From: Panax quinquefolius
Lineage: Eukaryota > Streptophyta > Magnoliopsida > Apiales > Araliaceae
DNA: 64,000 bases
Direction of reading: 5' to 3'
Assembly (NCBI GenBank): GCA_020205615.1
Contig: CM035160.1
Span: 7,108,437-7,172,436 of the forward strand
Shown: piece by piece, positions 1-11,485 of the stretch
Numbering within the stretch: position 1 is the stretch's first letter
Layout of the letters: each line of letters begins with the position of its first letter
The notes under the pieces: model-generated
What the model was told of the DNA's origin: nothing
The model's input: the letters and a program-made list of their open reading frames with translations, nothing else
Database searches by the model: none
Made by a program: the position numbers and the translations under genes

Positions 1-376
1 CTATATTTATTTTACTAGGGTGGTAAATCAATGGTCACTATTGATCCTGGTCCTATTTATCCTAAGGTCACAATGGTGTAAGGAGGTATGGTAGGACTCG
101 CTGGCCATTCGATGGCAGCCCATAAAGGTCCTTATGATCCTATATTGATTTTACTAGGGTGGTAAATCAATGGTCACTATTGATCCTGGTCCTATTTGTC
201 CTAAGGTCACAATGGTGTAAGGAGGTATGGTAGGACTCGTTGGCCATTCGATGGCAGCCCATAAAGGTCCTTATGAACCTATATTGATTTTACCAGGATG
301 GTAAATCAATGGTCACTATTGATCCTTATATCTTGATCCTTATATCTTGATCCTTATATCTTGGTCCTTATATATT
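1..376. repeat. 139-bp tandem repeat with short sub-repeats (element A 3' region)
   Basis: Copies start at 1, 140 and 279, each opening with ctatatt-attttac, so the period is 139 bp. The first two are complete and the third breaks off near 320. From about 321 to 375 a 14-15 bp unit (gatccttatatctt) is repeated about four times. The array is cut by the window edge, so the copy number is unknown. Tandem repeats between pol and the 3' LTR are typical of Tat/Ogre gypsy elements, which fits the antisense ORF and LTR that follow to the right. Confidence 0.85.
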
Positions 377-949
377 TGTTCTACCCCGAGTGGTAAGCAA
401 GATTTCGATGGTGCAAGGAGGATCGGCCAGAAGTTTCACTCACACACGTGGCCGATCTCACGCTTGATGCATCGATGAGCCTATATTACTTTATTTTGTT
501 TAAATATTGAGTTCAGTTCATTTAATTCAGTTAAGTTGAATCCTGTCCGAAAAATTCAATTCACTTCATTTCATAAATTAACTGTTATATGTCATATCTG
601 ATTCACTAGTTGGGTTTAGTTTATTGATACTAAATTATTGACAAGAAATTAATCGAGACAGAAGTCATAACCAAGACAGTTGAAGATTCATCAATAAAAT
701 AAAACATTCATTCATTCAAGTTAATAATAAACTAGTCACATAAGTACAGAAAGTTTAAAGTAGTTAAATTTTTTACATAGAATAAAAACAGGACGAACAT
801 TTAGGCCCCGCCTTCATCATCGGAGTTGAGCAATGCCGGGTCCAACTGGGCAGCTGATAGCTTTTCTTTTCCTCGCTCTCGGCAATCTTCGCATTCCTCC
901 GAATATACCTTCGAGATTTCTTGATTAAGTTCGTCCAATCCCTATAATC
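377..949. other. non-coding stretch of element A
   Basis: AT-rich sequence between the tandem array and the antisense ORF remnants. I see no coding frame with family resemblance. It is best read as part of the untranslated 3' region of retroelement A. Confidence 0.4.
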
Positions 950-2960
950 CGCTTTGAATCGCTTCCTCCTAATCTCTTCAATCGGGAGAGGACCCGCCCT
1001 TCAAGATCCTTTATTTTGTGGCGGCGTTTGTGACGTTTGGCCTTATGCCTTCGCTTCTTCGTCCCGGGCCTTCGCCCGAGCCTCACCAAGTTGGATCACC
1101 AAGCTTCATTGGGTGAAGAAAACTCCTCATTTTTGCCTTGAGAGTAGGTTTTCTTCACCAAACCGGCGTTCATATCGATCCAAAGCTTGTTGGTGGCTTC
1201 GGATCTGAGCAAACCCATCCCCGTGGCCCTTAACTCGTCGTCGATGTCTTCAAATCCATCCTAGCCCGATCTAATTCTGCTTGAAGACCGTTGATGGTAT
1301 GAAAAACATCTTCACGATCGGCCCTCTCTCGATCCAAGGTTGATTTCAGCATGTTTATCTCCTGCCTCATAAAATCCACCTCGGCTTCCCCATTTATGTG
1401 TCTCGGACGCAATCGTCCGAAGACAACATTAGCCTGCATATTTTCAAAATATTCAAGTCAACGTCCAAATATCCAAATGAGAACAAAGACATAGAAGATA
1501 AAGAAATTATTATTTACCTTAGCCAAATAGCTCATCCCTCATCGAAAGCGATTTCCGTCAGTGTGATGATCATTTGAACCGGTGGTCGCCGTTGTTCAAC
1601 GAAAAGCTCAAGAGAAGAGGTCGAAGGGGAAGTTTGCATTGAATCTAGGCCACAAGGTTGGAGATCCCATAGCCTCGGCATGATAACCCTGACTTGAGGG
1701 ACCGGGTCGTTCGGGGGAAGGTCTTGGCCTTTCGGGAGAAAGAGTTGGCTGTTCAGGAGGGGTAGGGTCCACGTGTATGGTTTCAATTGGAGGGGATCTA
1801 TTTGGGGTAGGTCCTTGAGGTGTTGAGGCGTAAGCGAACTTCGGATGGCTATCGAGTGCGCTTCTCTTCTGGATAAGCGTTGGAATCCTTCGTCCCGGTC
1901 ACCGCCTCTTCGCTAATCAGATCTCTACAGGGGGCACGAAGGGTGGGATGATCGAAGACTGAGGCACCCTAAGATCTTCGGCAGTTAGAGGGGTTATTTT
2001 AGTTTTTAATTTTTTGGTCCGGAGGACACTTCTTCGATCAGGACGATCGAGTAAACCTCCTCGTCGAGGATTAGGTATGGGGGTTGGCTCTGTTTCTGGT
2101 GTGGATTCGGAAGGGGTGACAAGAGTTGCTGACCTGGGTTTTCTAATGGCTCTCCTCTTCTGACGAGGATGAAGGGTCTTTCCGTACAAGAACCTCTTGA
2201 CCTCTGGTTCTTCTCGTTCAAATTCATCCGTATGAATTTTCCTGGTCTGATTCGGCTTGGGAGTGGCTTCCATTGGTAGATTCTCAACGACTTAAGACTT
2301 CCTGACAAAAAATCTTGAACTCCTTTATTTCTAAGGGGCTCGATCGATCGAGAGATACTGCATAAAACAAGCAATCCAATGTTAAATTACACATCATAAA
2401 ACATTTTCAAAAATTTATATATATGAAATAAACCAGTACTTACAATTATGGTAATATAACCATGCCTGCTTCGAGAGGAGTCCATATTTCCATTCCTCCT
2501 TAGGGAAATTGTCGAAAAGTTCCATCATTTCAACTTCCCGTTCTTCAGAAATGTCTCCGAAGTCAGCAGAGATCTTTTCGTCAGTTGCCCAGTTCGGTAA
2601 AGAAGAAATCTTGGGACCTTTGACGTAGAACCACTTCTCATGCCATCCTCTATTGCTCGAAGGAGTGTTCACCAGTGAACGTCTCTCGAACTTTTCTCCA
2701 GACTTCGGAGAATGTTTGCTAAGGGCCTTGAACCCCTTCTCCCTGGATTGTACTATTTTGTAGACAGTGAAGAAAAAGTTAAGGGAGGGCTCGACGCCCA
2801 ACTCATGGCAGAAAGCCACAAAGGCCAGAATGTGAATGTAGGAGTTTGGTACCAACTGGGAGAACCCCACACCTAGGAACCCCAGTATGGTCACTATAAA
2901 AATGTGCAGGGGAAAACGAACCCCTTCTCCAAGTGGTCACGAGGACGGCACCATTCAACC
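950..2960 (-). pseudogene. antisense ORF of a gypsy element (putative gypsy-type transposon family), with introns, broken
   Basis: The right-hand exon reads a domain typical of the plant 'putative gypsy type transposon' family (PF04195-like): FPLHIFIV..LGFLGVGFSQLVPNSYIH.., then CHELGVEPSLNFFF and a GWHEKWFYVKG block. A donor GTAAGT lies at about 2443 and a matching acceptor (TATGCAG) at about 2371. The middle exon (about 1518-2370) is rich in Pro, Arg and Lys. A second intron lies at about 1439-1517. The last exon encodes a coiled coil (INMLKSTLDRERADRED) and continues, after a frameshift near 1235, as DDELRATGMGLLRSEATNKL down to about 950. The ORF runs against the LTR and polypurine tract at 3590-3605, as in Tat-lineage elements (Grande, Retand) that carry an additional antisense ORF between pol and the 3' LTR. 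Its function is unknown. Frameshifts make it a pseudogene as assembled. Confidence 0.65.
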
Positions 2961-3604
2961 TTCCGTTGGTTGGTACATCTTTTCACCGGATCTGGGAACC
3001 CCGACCGCGTGGGTATCCTAATATGGTACCGAGATCGAATCCTCTTTAGTTCACCTCGATCCACGATAGAGGTGTGTTAGCGTCGAGAAGCGATCCGTAC
3101 TCTCTAGTATTCGAGGGGGTTTTTGGAGTTTTTGGTTTGGGGTTTACGCCAGGGTTCCTTCACGAGGTTAGGGTTTGGTGGAACCACTTGTGATCGGTGT
3201 TACCAATATCGGGAACTTTGTTCGAGTTTTTGGGAAGCCATTTTGGCGGTTTTTTGAGAGAAGATCGAAAGTTCGTAAAGGCGCCGAATTTCAAATGAAC
3301 AGTAAAATGCACAAATTTGATAAAGATATCCTTTTATATCTTGATTTGCCACACGGTGTTCAAGGTTGGTACATTAAATGTTAGTAATGATTCGGAATTT
3401 GAATGGGAAGCGTTCGGTTCCGGGTCCAGATATTTAATAGACAGGGCCTTTCTGATTTGGGCCTTTGATCTCCTCTCATTTCATTTCGTGAAACAATAAC
3501 CGGGTACATTTCAATTACTTCTTATTATGGATCTTCAGTAAAATATCATGGACCATTTATAGTTTTCTATTAAACATTCTGTTCAACAAAAAACTAGGGG
3601 GCAA
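2961..3604. other. element A sequence between antisense ORF and 3' LTR, ending in polypurine tract
   Basis: Probable 5' flank or leader of the antisense ORF, with no other coding signal. It ends in aaaaaactagggggcaa (about 3588-3604), a plus-strand polypurine tract directly before the TG of the LTR. Confidence 0.5.
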
Positions 3605-3993
3605 TGTTGAGTCATGATATTTTCTCTCATTGGACCGGATAAATTGAGATTACTTATTTAATTATTCTATTGGGCCTTTATTATTGAACTATGAAAGTCA
3701 TTGAACCCACTCACCATAATATTTCTATTTTAACTTATAAAATCAGGTCGGTTCAGTGGATCAATCCTTTGGACATTTTAATATCTATTATTTTGACATG
3801 TAATGATGAAAAAGTATGACAGTTGACTAGAGAATCTGCCATACATTAATGTGGATGGGATCATAACCGACCGGCGGTAGAAACAGTGACCAAAAGCAGT
3901 GGATAAACTACATGCTGTCGGTAGAACCCATTAGATCAAGGGGGTGTGTCAGGTAGTAGTGGGTGGCACGGTAATCCAGGCAAGGAGAGTATA

Positions 3994-6804
3994 TGTGACG
4001 CCCCCAAAATAGGTATACATCACCCATTCTGAGTTGTCAATACATGGTACAGAAACAACTACAACTTTATTATTATTACAACAAAAAAAGCTGTGAGTTT
4101 AAATACAAATATTATCTTCTGCACAATATCTATGCTCAAATAAATCCTCATCACATTTATTGATATATTATTTTACAAAAATGGTGAGGACTACTAAACA
4201 ACTTTCTCTAGAACCTTCATTCCATACCCCAGCTACTGCATCGCTATATTCTCGCCTCTCGAGAAAAAAATGGAACAAAAAGGAAAAGGGTGAGCTCAAC
4301 TAGCTCAAGAAAGAATATTATGACTAAGATAATATACAACAAATTATCGTTAGTCTTCAACAGGGAAAAATATAATAGAATACAATAGACAACAAATTTT
4401 AAATCAATATTCGCAATGAAATAATAATTCATTAGAAGAGTTAAGTAGAGAATGCAAACTACTATCTTCTATGTATGAATTTAAAAGTTCATCGCTCTAT
4501 CTTTTATCCTTGTAACATCAATCAATATACATCCTGAATCAAATATTCATCTTTGCACTACTGGCCAAAGATATTCATCGATTAATTCATGTTCATTTAA
4601 ACACTGCTCATCTTTGCTTCTACGGGCCAAAGATATTCTTCAGAAATCATTCATCTTTTGCACTACAGCCAAAGATATTCTTAAGAAATCATTCATCTTT
4701 TGCTACTGCCAAAAAGATATTCCATAATATCATCATTTAAGACCGAGGATGATGAAAATATTTTTTTAAAAGCGAATCGAATCCAAACAAAAAAATGACA
4801 AGGATTAAGGATTAAGGATTCGTACTTGGTTTTATCCACGTCCAAAAATACCTCAAAAATAATCATAGTGGTGTAAAATTCAAGAATGATCAAAACATGG
4901 ATATAATCGAGTTAGTATCCGAATAGATGTTTTGAATGAAAAGAAGAAATTTTATTTTTCTATTGAATAAGACCAGATATCGTGAATAGTCTCAGATATC
5001 GTGAATAAAGTCTTGATATCGTGAATAAGTAACTCAGACACCAAAAGATAGAAATTCCACAAAATAGTACTTCGTGAATAAGTAACTCGTGAATAATAGT
5101 AACTCGTGAATAAGAATCCATGAATAAGAACTTCGTGAATAGTAACTCATGAATAGTAACCCATGAATAAGAACCCCCGACATAAAAAAGTTCCAAATTT
5201 GATAAAAACTTCAGATCAACATTTCAAAGATAATGATATTGAAGAAATAATATCATTACTGAAAAAAAATAATATCCCTTACCTCGAAAGATCAAGATTT
5301 CTAGCTAAAATACTAAGGGTATAGTCTTTGAAGGGAACTTGCACCGCCTAGCAATACTCAAAGTATACTCAAAATACTCACAAGAATACGCTCGATAATA
5401 TAGAGAGAGAAAACTTCAGTTTACGGTGTGATTTTCAATTCTAACCCAAGCACCTATTTATAGAAAATGCTTAGAACACCAAAGCGTAAATTTATTAAAT
5501 ATTATTATATTTTTCAAAATCCTCATACGCACACTCAACCATCAGCCACACATGTAGCCCACCTCTCAAAAAAGTAAAAAACGTTTTTGTAATTTAAATT
5601 ATTTTAAACTTCCAAAATTAATTATTTGAACTTGAAACTTCAATAATTCATAATAAATAGCCCTTTCATCAGAAAATTCGAATCTCATGAGTTTTATAGG
5701 AAATTCAATTCTCTACAACTTTGCAGAAGAAAGTTTTTCCAAATTCCAAATAGAAATTGACCAAAATCCATAAACGGGCAATTTTACAAAATATAATCAA
5801 ATTTCAAATCGATAAATGGGGTCCACCGATATATTTTAACATGTTTTAAACATTTATTGCAACAAAAATACTCTTCCTCCTCGTATACTCATATATCCCA
5901 CATTCGTTGTAAAAATATCACCATTAATATATTATTAAAATAATATATTTAAATGAATTATTTTATCGTAAAAAGATAAAATATTAATTTTCAACAATTG
6001 TCATTTTAAAATTTTCTCCATCTATATCCACATAAAATCAATATTTTCCTCATCATATAAATCAATAATTAATTATTCACAAATAATATTACGAAATCAC
6101 AATATTGACAACCGTGCAGTTCCAGGAAAGAGGGGCTTTCCAATAAGAATTTTTTCTTCTTGCGCGCAATTAATTAGGTGACCAAACCTCTCCTGTATGT
6201 AACTTTCTAGACATTGCCAATAATGTTATCTAATAATATTATTCGAGATAATATGAATTATTGCTTCGATAATGAAAAATACTTGTGTAATGACAATTAT
6301 TGAACAACAAATAATATAAAATATCAACGCAGCAATTATTAACTCAATAAAATCTTTGAATAATAATTATCGTAACCATTATTGAGTAGTGCCCTCTTCA
6401 CGTAAGAATCAATAATTGGTGCAATACCGTAGCTACTTTGCTCAACAACGCGTATTAGTGTGTCTTAACCACCGGGTATTCCAACAAGATATTAATGGTA
6501 ACAACTACGCCAAGTATTTAAAAACAACTTATATTTGTCGCTTTCTTTCATCCAATCGCTTTCAGTTATGGGGCCCACACATGGTCACTTTGCGCCGTCG
6601 CATTTAAATATTCTGACAAAGATTTAATATTCCACGACCAAACGAATATTCCCCGACGATAATGAATATTTTATAACCACTTGCTTATTTTGAAATATTT
6701 GCGTATTTAACCCTTAACTATCCACATTAATCAAATCAACCCTTACTATTTCAAAATAATAAATAAAGGAAATTCCTTTTATTTAAAAATTTTGGGGTCT
6801 TACA
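3994..6804 (-). repeat. left (3') LTR of element B
   Basis: Runs from tgtgacgccccc to ggggtcttaca (inverted: TGTAAGACCCC..GGGGGCGTCACA). It pairs with 20111-22869. Around 4960-5180 it holds many copies of a roughly 14-bp unit (cgtgaatagtaact), and around 4545-4740 several copies of an attcatctttgcactac..aaagat unit. Confidence 0.85.
4960..5180. repeat. short tandem array in LTR of B
   Basis: About ten to fourteen imperfect copies of (cg/ca)tgaata(ag)taact, matched at the same place in the other LTR (21068-21250). Short arrays of this kind are common in the U3 part of plant LTRs. Confidence 0.7.
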
Positions 6805-7114
6805 ACCTCCCTCCTTATGAAATTTCGTCCTCGAAATTGGCGTCACGTCTACTGGTGTTTCAAAAAGGTGAGGATACCTCGCTTTCATTTCCGCTTTCCA
6901 ATTCCCGTGTCATTTCTTCTATAGCATGATTCCTCCACAAAACTTTAACTTGTGGTATGACCTTTCTTGCGTAGGGACATGCTCCTTCCTATCCAAGATC
7001 TTGACAGTACCTCCTCATACGTTAAGTCTTCTTTATTTATCTCGTCCTGGTTCTAACTTCAATAACGTGGTTCGGGCCTTTCACATATTTACTGAAGTAC
7101 GATATGTGAAAACA
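6805..7114 (-). pseudogene. polypurine tract and degenerate chromodomain end of pol (element B)
   Basis: The stretch after the LTR is the reverse complement of the polypurine tract and of the pol C-terminus. It aligns by eye with the better-preserved chromodomain end of element D (46300-46530), including the sequence encoding a WRN.. region followed by YP. No continuous frame remains. Confidence 0.45.
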
Positions 7115-8115
7115 TTATGAACACGAGACATACTTTCGAGGTAACGCAAGTCTATAGGCTACATTTCCTACTTCCGTCCAGAATTTGAAATGGACCAATA
7201 AATCGTGGATTGAGCTTTCCTCTTTCCCAAATCTTGTAACTCCTTCCATGGAGCAACTCGCATAACAATACATGATCCCTACATTAAATTCCACGTCCTT
7301 TCGATAAAGATCCGTATAACTCTTTTGTCGATCTTGTGCCGTTTGTATCGTTGTCGAATCATTTGGATCTTTTCGGTGGTCATACGTACGTCTTAACTCG
7401 GGTCCCAACAATGTTGCTTCACCCACCTCATCCCAACATATTGGAGAACGACATTTTTCGTCCCATATAATGCTTCAAATGGAGCCACACCTATACTTGC
7501 ACGATAACTGCTTGTTGTAGGAGAATTCCACCAATGGTAAATACTTATCCCAACTACCTTGAAGTCTAGGACACGAGTCTTAATAGATCTTCAAGAGTTT
7601 GAATAGTCCTCTCGATTGTCCGTCTGGTTTGGGGATGGTATCTTTGAACTAAATCGCAAATCCGCGCCCATAGCTTTTTGCAAGCTAACCCAAAATCTTG
7701 AAGTGAATCTTGGGTCACGATCCAAAACTATGGATACTGGCATGCCATGACCCTCACAATCTCATTCACGTCACATACTAAAGCAAGACGTTCAAGGAAT
7801 AAGTCTCCGTGACGGCAAGAAATGAAAGCGAGACTTGGTTAATCTATCAACAATAACCCAAATAGCATTGATGCCTTGAGAAACCGTAGGAAGACCCGTA
7901 ATGAAATCCATAGTAATGTGTTCCCACTTCCATTCCTAATCTCAAGTGGTTGCAACGGACCCTTAGGTACAAGATGCTCACCTTTACACGTTGACAAGTT
8001 AAACACATTGAGATAAACTTTGCAATCTCTCTCTTCATATTGTTCCACCAAAATGTATGTCAAGATCACGATACATTTTAGTACTTCCGAGATGGATTGC
8101 AAATGGCGTATTGTG
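7115..8115 (-). pseudogene. integrase region of element B
   Basis: Minus-strand frames read GEATLLGPELR.., RQKSYTDLYRKDVEFNVG (7115-7430) and further right the zinc-binding and core parts, e.g. [20 protein letters not shown] (7900-8038), with the C-x2-C of an HHCC zinc finger. Several frame changes occur within 1 kb, so no integrase could be made as assembled. The intact-looking counterpart lies in element D at 45290-46125. Confidence 0.8.
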
Positions 8116-8399
8116 TGCCTCCATCATAATCTTGTACTTCAAATCGAGTCGTTAGAACACAAAGTCTAGAGTGGACTCAAGTATTCCTTCTTCATCAATT
8201 CTCGCTTAGGAATAGCTCCTTCTTGTACTTTCTTCTTCATATGCATCGACTCCGGCCCAGTGGCTCGAAAGCAACCTTAACTTTTTCTATTAAAGTTGGC
8301 TCTGTCGTATACTTGACATCATCACACTCGTTCCGCGATATGATCTTCTACTCAATCGATACGTCACCACGCGTTAAACTTTACGGGATGGTATTGAAT

Positions 8400-9400
8400 A
8401 GTGTGGTCGTAGTCTTTCAATAGCTCGAGCCAACGTCATTGCCGCATGTTGAGTTCTTTTGAGTGAAGAAATATTTAAGGCTTTTATGGTGCGAATATAT
8501 CTCCACTTTCTCCCCATATAGATAGTGCCTCCATATTTTTAGCGCAAAACGATCACGCTAACTCTAGATCATGAGTAGGATAATTCCTCTCATACTCTTT
8601 AAGTTATTCGAGAGGCATAGGCTATGACTTTCCCACGTTGCATGAGAACACATCCTAACCCTTTGCACGAAGCATCATCATAGATAACAAATCCATCCGA
8701 ACCAGGATGGTATTGTTAGAAACAGTCTTAAAATAAGTCTCATCTTAAGCTCTTGAAACTCTTCTCGCATTCTTCACTCCAAACGAATTTTGTATCCTTC
8801 CGAAGTTAGGCGAGTTAATGGAGTAGCGATTCGAGAAAACCCTTCCACGAATCTCCGATAATAACCAAATAAGCCCAAAAAGCTACGTGACTTGATCCAC
8901 CGACTTGGTTGCTCCTAACTTTGTATTGCTTCAATCTTGGCGGGATCAACAGATACTCCATGTTTCGACACCACGTGCCCAAGGAATGCTACTTCCTCAA
9001 GCCGAACTCGCATTTCTTCAATTTAGCATATAGTTGGTTTTCACGAAGCCTTTGGAGTACCAACTTTCAAATGGTGCTCATGATCTTCACGGCTTTTGGA
9101 ATATATGAGGATGTCATCAATAAAGACAACAACGAATTGATCCAAATATTCCTTGAATACTCGGTTCATCATATCCATGAAAGCCAGTAGAGCATTAGTT
9201 AGTCCGAAAGACATGACTAAGAATTCATAATGCCCATACCGAGTTCGAAGCGCTTTGGAATATCCTCGCCTAATCTTCACCGATGATATCCGAATCGAAG
9301 ATCGATTTTTGAAAAGAATTGTGCCCTTGCAGAATCGGTCAAACAAGTCATCAATACGAGGTAGAGGATACCTATTCTTGATGGTGACATGGTTCAATTC
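8400..9400 (-). pseudogene. reverse transcriptase and RNase H region of element B
   Basis: The best frame is 9397 to 9041: [13 protein letters not shown].., [20 protein letters not shown], then [20 protein letters not shown] with the catalytic F-x-D-D box. RNase H follows to the left (8440-8900), matching the [10 protein letters not shown] region of element D, in broken frames. This is the longest uninterrupted pol segment in B. Confidence 0.85.
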
Positions 9401-9539
9401 CGATAGTCAATACAAAGTCGCATACTCCCGTCTTTCTTCTTTACAAATAAAACAGAGCACCCGAAGGAGATGTACTAGGGGCGAATGAAACCGATGTCCA
9501 ACAATTCCTCGTAGTTGGACCTTTAACTCCCCGAAGTTC

Positions 9540-10200
9540 AATAGAGCCATTCGATATGGGGTTTTAGAAATGGGCTTTGTACTGGTTCAAGATCAATAAA
9601 GAATTCAACTTCACGCTAAGGGGTAGGCCGGAAGTTCTTCGAAATACGTCCGGAAAAAGTCAATAACAACAGAATATTATTCAAATTTGACGTGTCTTTA
9701 TTCAAATCCATAACATGGGCTAAGAAAGCTTGACATCCGTTTTTTAATAAACGAATAGCTTTATGATTAGATATATGACGTGATCGATTTTAATGGTTTA
9801 GTTGCTTGAATTGCACAACAAAGTTAGTTAGGAATATGAAAACTAACAACCTTACGAAAACAATCAATTTTGGCATGATGAGTAGTTAACCAATCAATCC
9901 CTAAAATCACATCAAAAGCAAGTATCTTTAAAGAGATAAGGTCAACGGTAAAGGTAATGGTGCCAACTTGAATCAAACAAGATTTATAAACGATGGATGT
10001 GATGAAAGTTTCTCTAACGGAGTTTCCACGAGATAGGTCAAAGTCTAATTTCTCCCGAGTCAAGTTTAAACGTTGAGCACATGCGAGAGAGATAAATGAA
10101 TGGGTAGCACCGGTATCAAGTAAGGTATAAACTTCGCAAGAATTTATAAATAGCTTACCGTGATCACCTCGTTTGGGTTCCTCGCATTATGACCAACACA
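9540..10200 (-). pseudogene. aspartic protease region of element B
   Basis: The minus-strand frame at 10063-9824 reads EKLDFDLSRGNSVRETFITS.., VILGIDWLTTHHAKIDCFRK, the C-terminal half of a retropepsin, with the D-V-I-L-G-I-D-W motif. The N-terminal part around 10090-10190 carries the frame-shifted active-site region. Confidence 0.75.
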
Positions 10201-10280
10201 ACAAACGCTCTTCCGGAATCGTTGACTTTGCCTTTTTCGGAGACGATCTTTTTGAGTCACCGTCCCCATTGAACTAGGTT

Positions 10281-11390
10281 TCATTCTTTGTCTAATCTCG
10301 AGCGATATGTCCTTCCTTTCCAATTATTATAGCATACCTTGAACTGTTGTGGGCGGTTGACCGATATGTCCCTCTTTTCCGCATTTGTAGCATATATGAC
10401 CGGTGGTCGTTTCTCCTCCCTTAGAACCGATTCTTTACTTAAACCTGCTGTCGTCTTCACATAATTCGTTATTAAATCTCCTCTTTTAAAATCTCCTCCC
10501 GACTCTCTTCTTCTATTTTTCATGGCCATGATTACCACCAGTAGTGGTTACCATTTCATCCGTCTGCTTTTTTCTCCGCAGAGTTATCATTATTCTTGCT
10601 GATCGCTATCTCCGGTACGATCCTCGGTTGTGGTCCCTCAAATTGACCGTACTAGTTATCTCGCTCTAATAATTGAGCCACATTTACAACATCCTAATAG
10701 AGAAAAAGTTTATGAGAAATGAGATATCGACGTATGCCGGGTTTCAAACCTCTAAGAAACATCCGCGTATCGCTTCCTCATTCTCCACCAAATGAGGTGC
10801 AAACCACGGATAACTCGCAAACTTTGCCTCGTCTTTGAGACACCGTCATGTTGTTTTGTTCTAATCGATGAACTCCACTTCCTTCATATAGACGAACACT
10901 TTCGAGAAAAGTATTTGTCATTAAATAGCTTCAAACGCTCTCCCAAGACATGCCGAAAGCGCACCGGATGGAGTACGCTTCACGCATCCCACCAGTAGTC
11001 CGCCTCGCCACGGAACATAAAGGTGGCGAATGGAACCTTCTGTTCCTCCGTGCATCCCAAGACATCGAATATCTTGGTAATTTGTTTGACCCATGTTTCC
11101 GCCGTGATCGGATCCGCTTTCCTTAAATTCGGTGGTCCCAACTCTTTGAATCGCTTGGCTTGTGACAACCCGTGAATTGCTATCATTTCTCCTCAGTATT
11201 TTGAACACGAGTCTCCTCGTCTGATTTTGCATGAATCGCAAAAAACTTCTAAACATCCCTCATTCATCATCTCGCTTCAATGGTGTTGTTCACAAGAGGA
11301 ACATTGCCCGACTGTTGCACGCTCTCCTCGTTGGTGAGTACAGCATCTCCACTGTCTCATTTCCATTGTTAATATTCTCGATCGACATTC
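10281..11390 (-). pseudogene. gag region of element B
   Basis: Contains MFRGEADYWWDA (10980-11030), a hallmark of plant gypsy gag, plus the KELGPPNLRKADPITAETWV block before it and the RPPVIYATNAEKRDI zinc-knuckle region (10340-10420) with its spacing broken. The left part is Arg/Lys-rich. Frameshifts interrupt it several times. Confidence 0.75.
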
Positions 11391-11485
11391 TCAAATCATC
11401 GCCATAAAACAAGGGTTAATTAAGGAAATCAATATATCACATAATATCCCTATATCTTGACCAACTAACAAATAAGCTTAGGTAG

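Noticed and set aside
3175..3499. Plus-strand frames of 60-69 codons before the polypurine tract
   Set aside because: No family resemblance and short; part of element A's untranslated 3' region.
6416..6607. 63-codon plus-strand frame in the LTR of B
   Set aside because: Not preserved in the partner LTR (22480-22680) and has no recognisable similarity.
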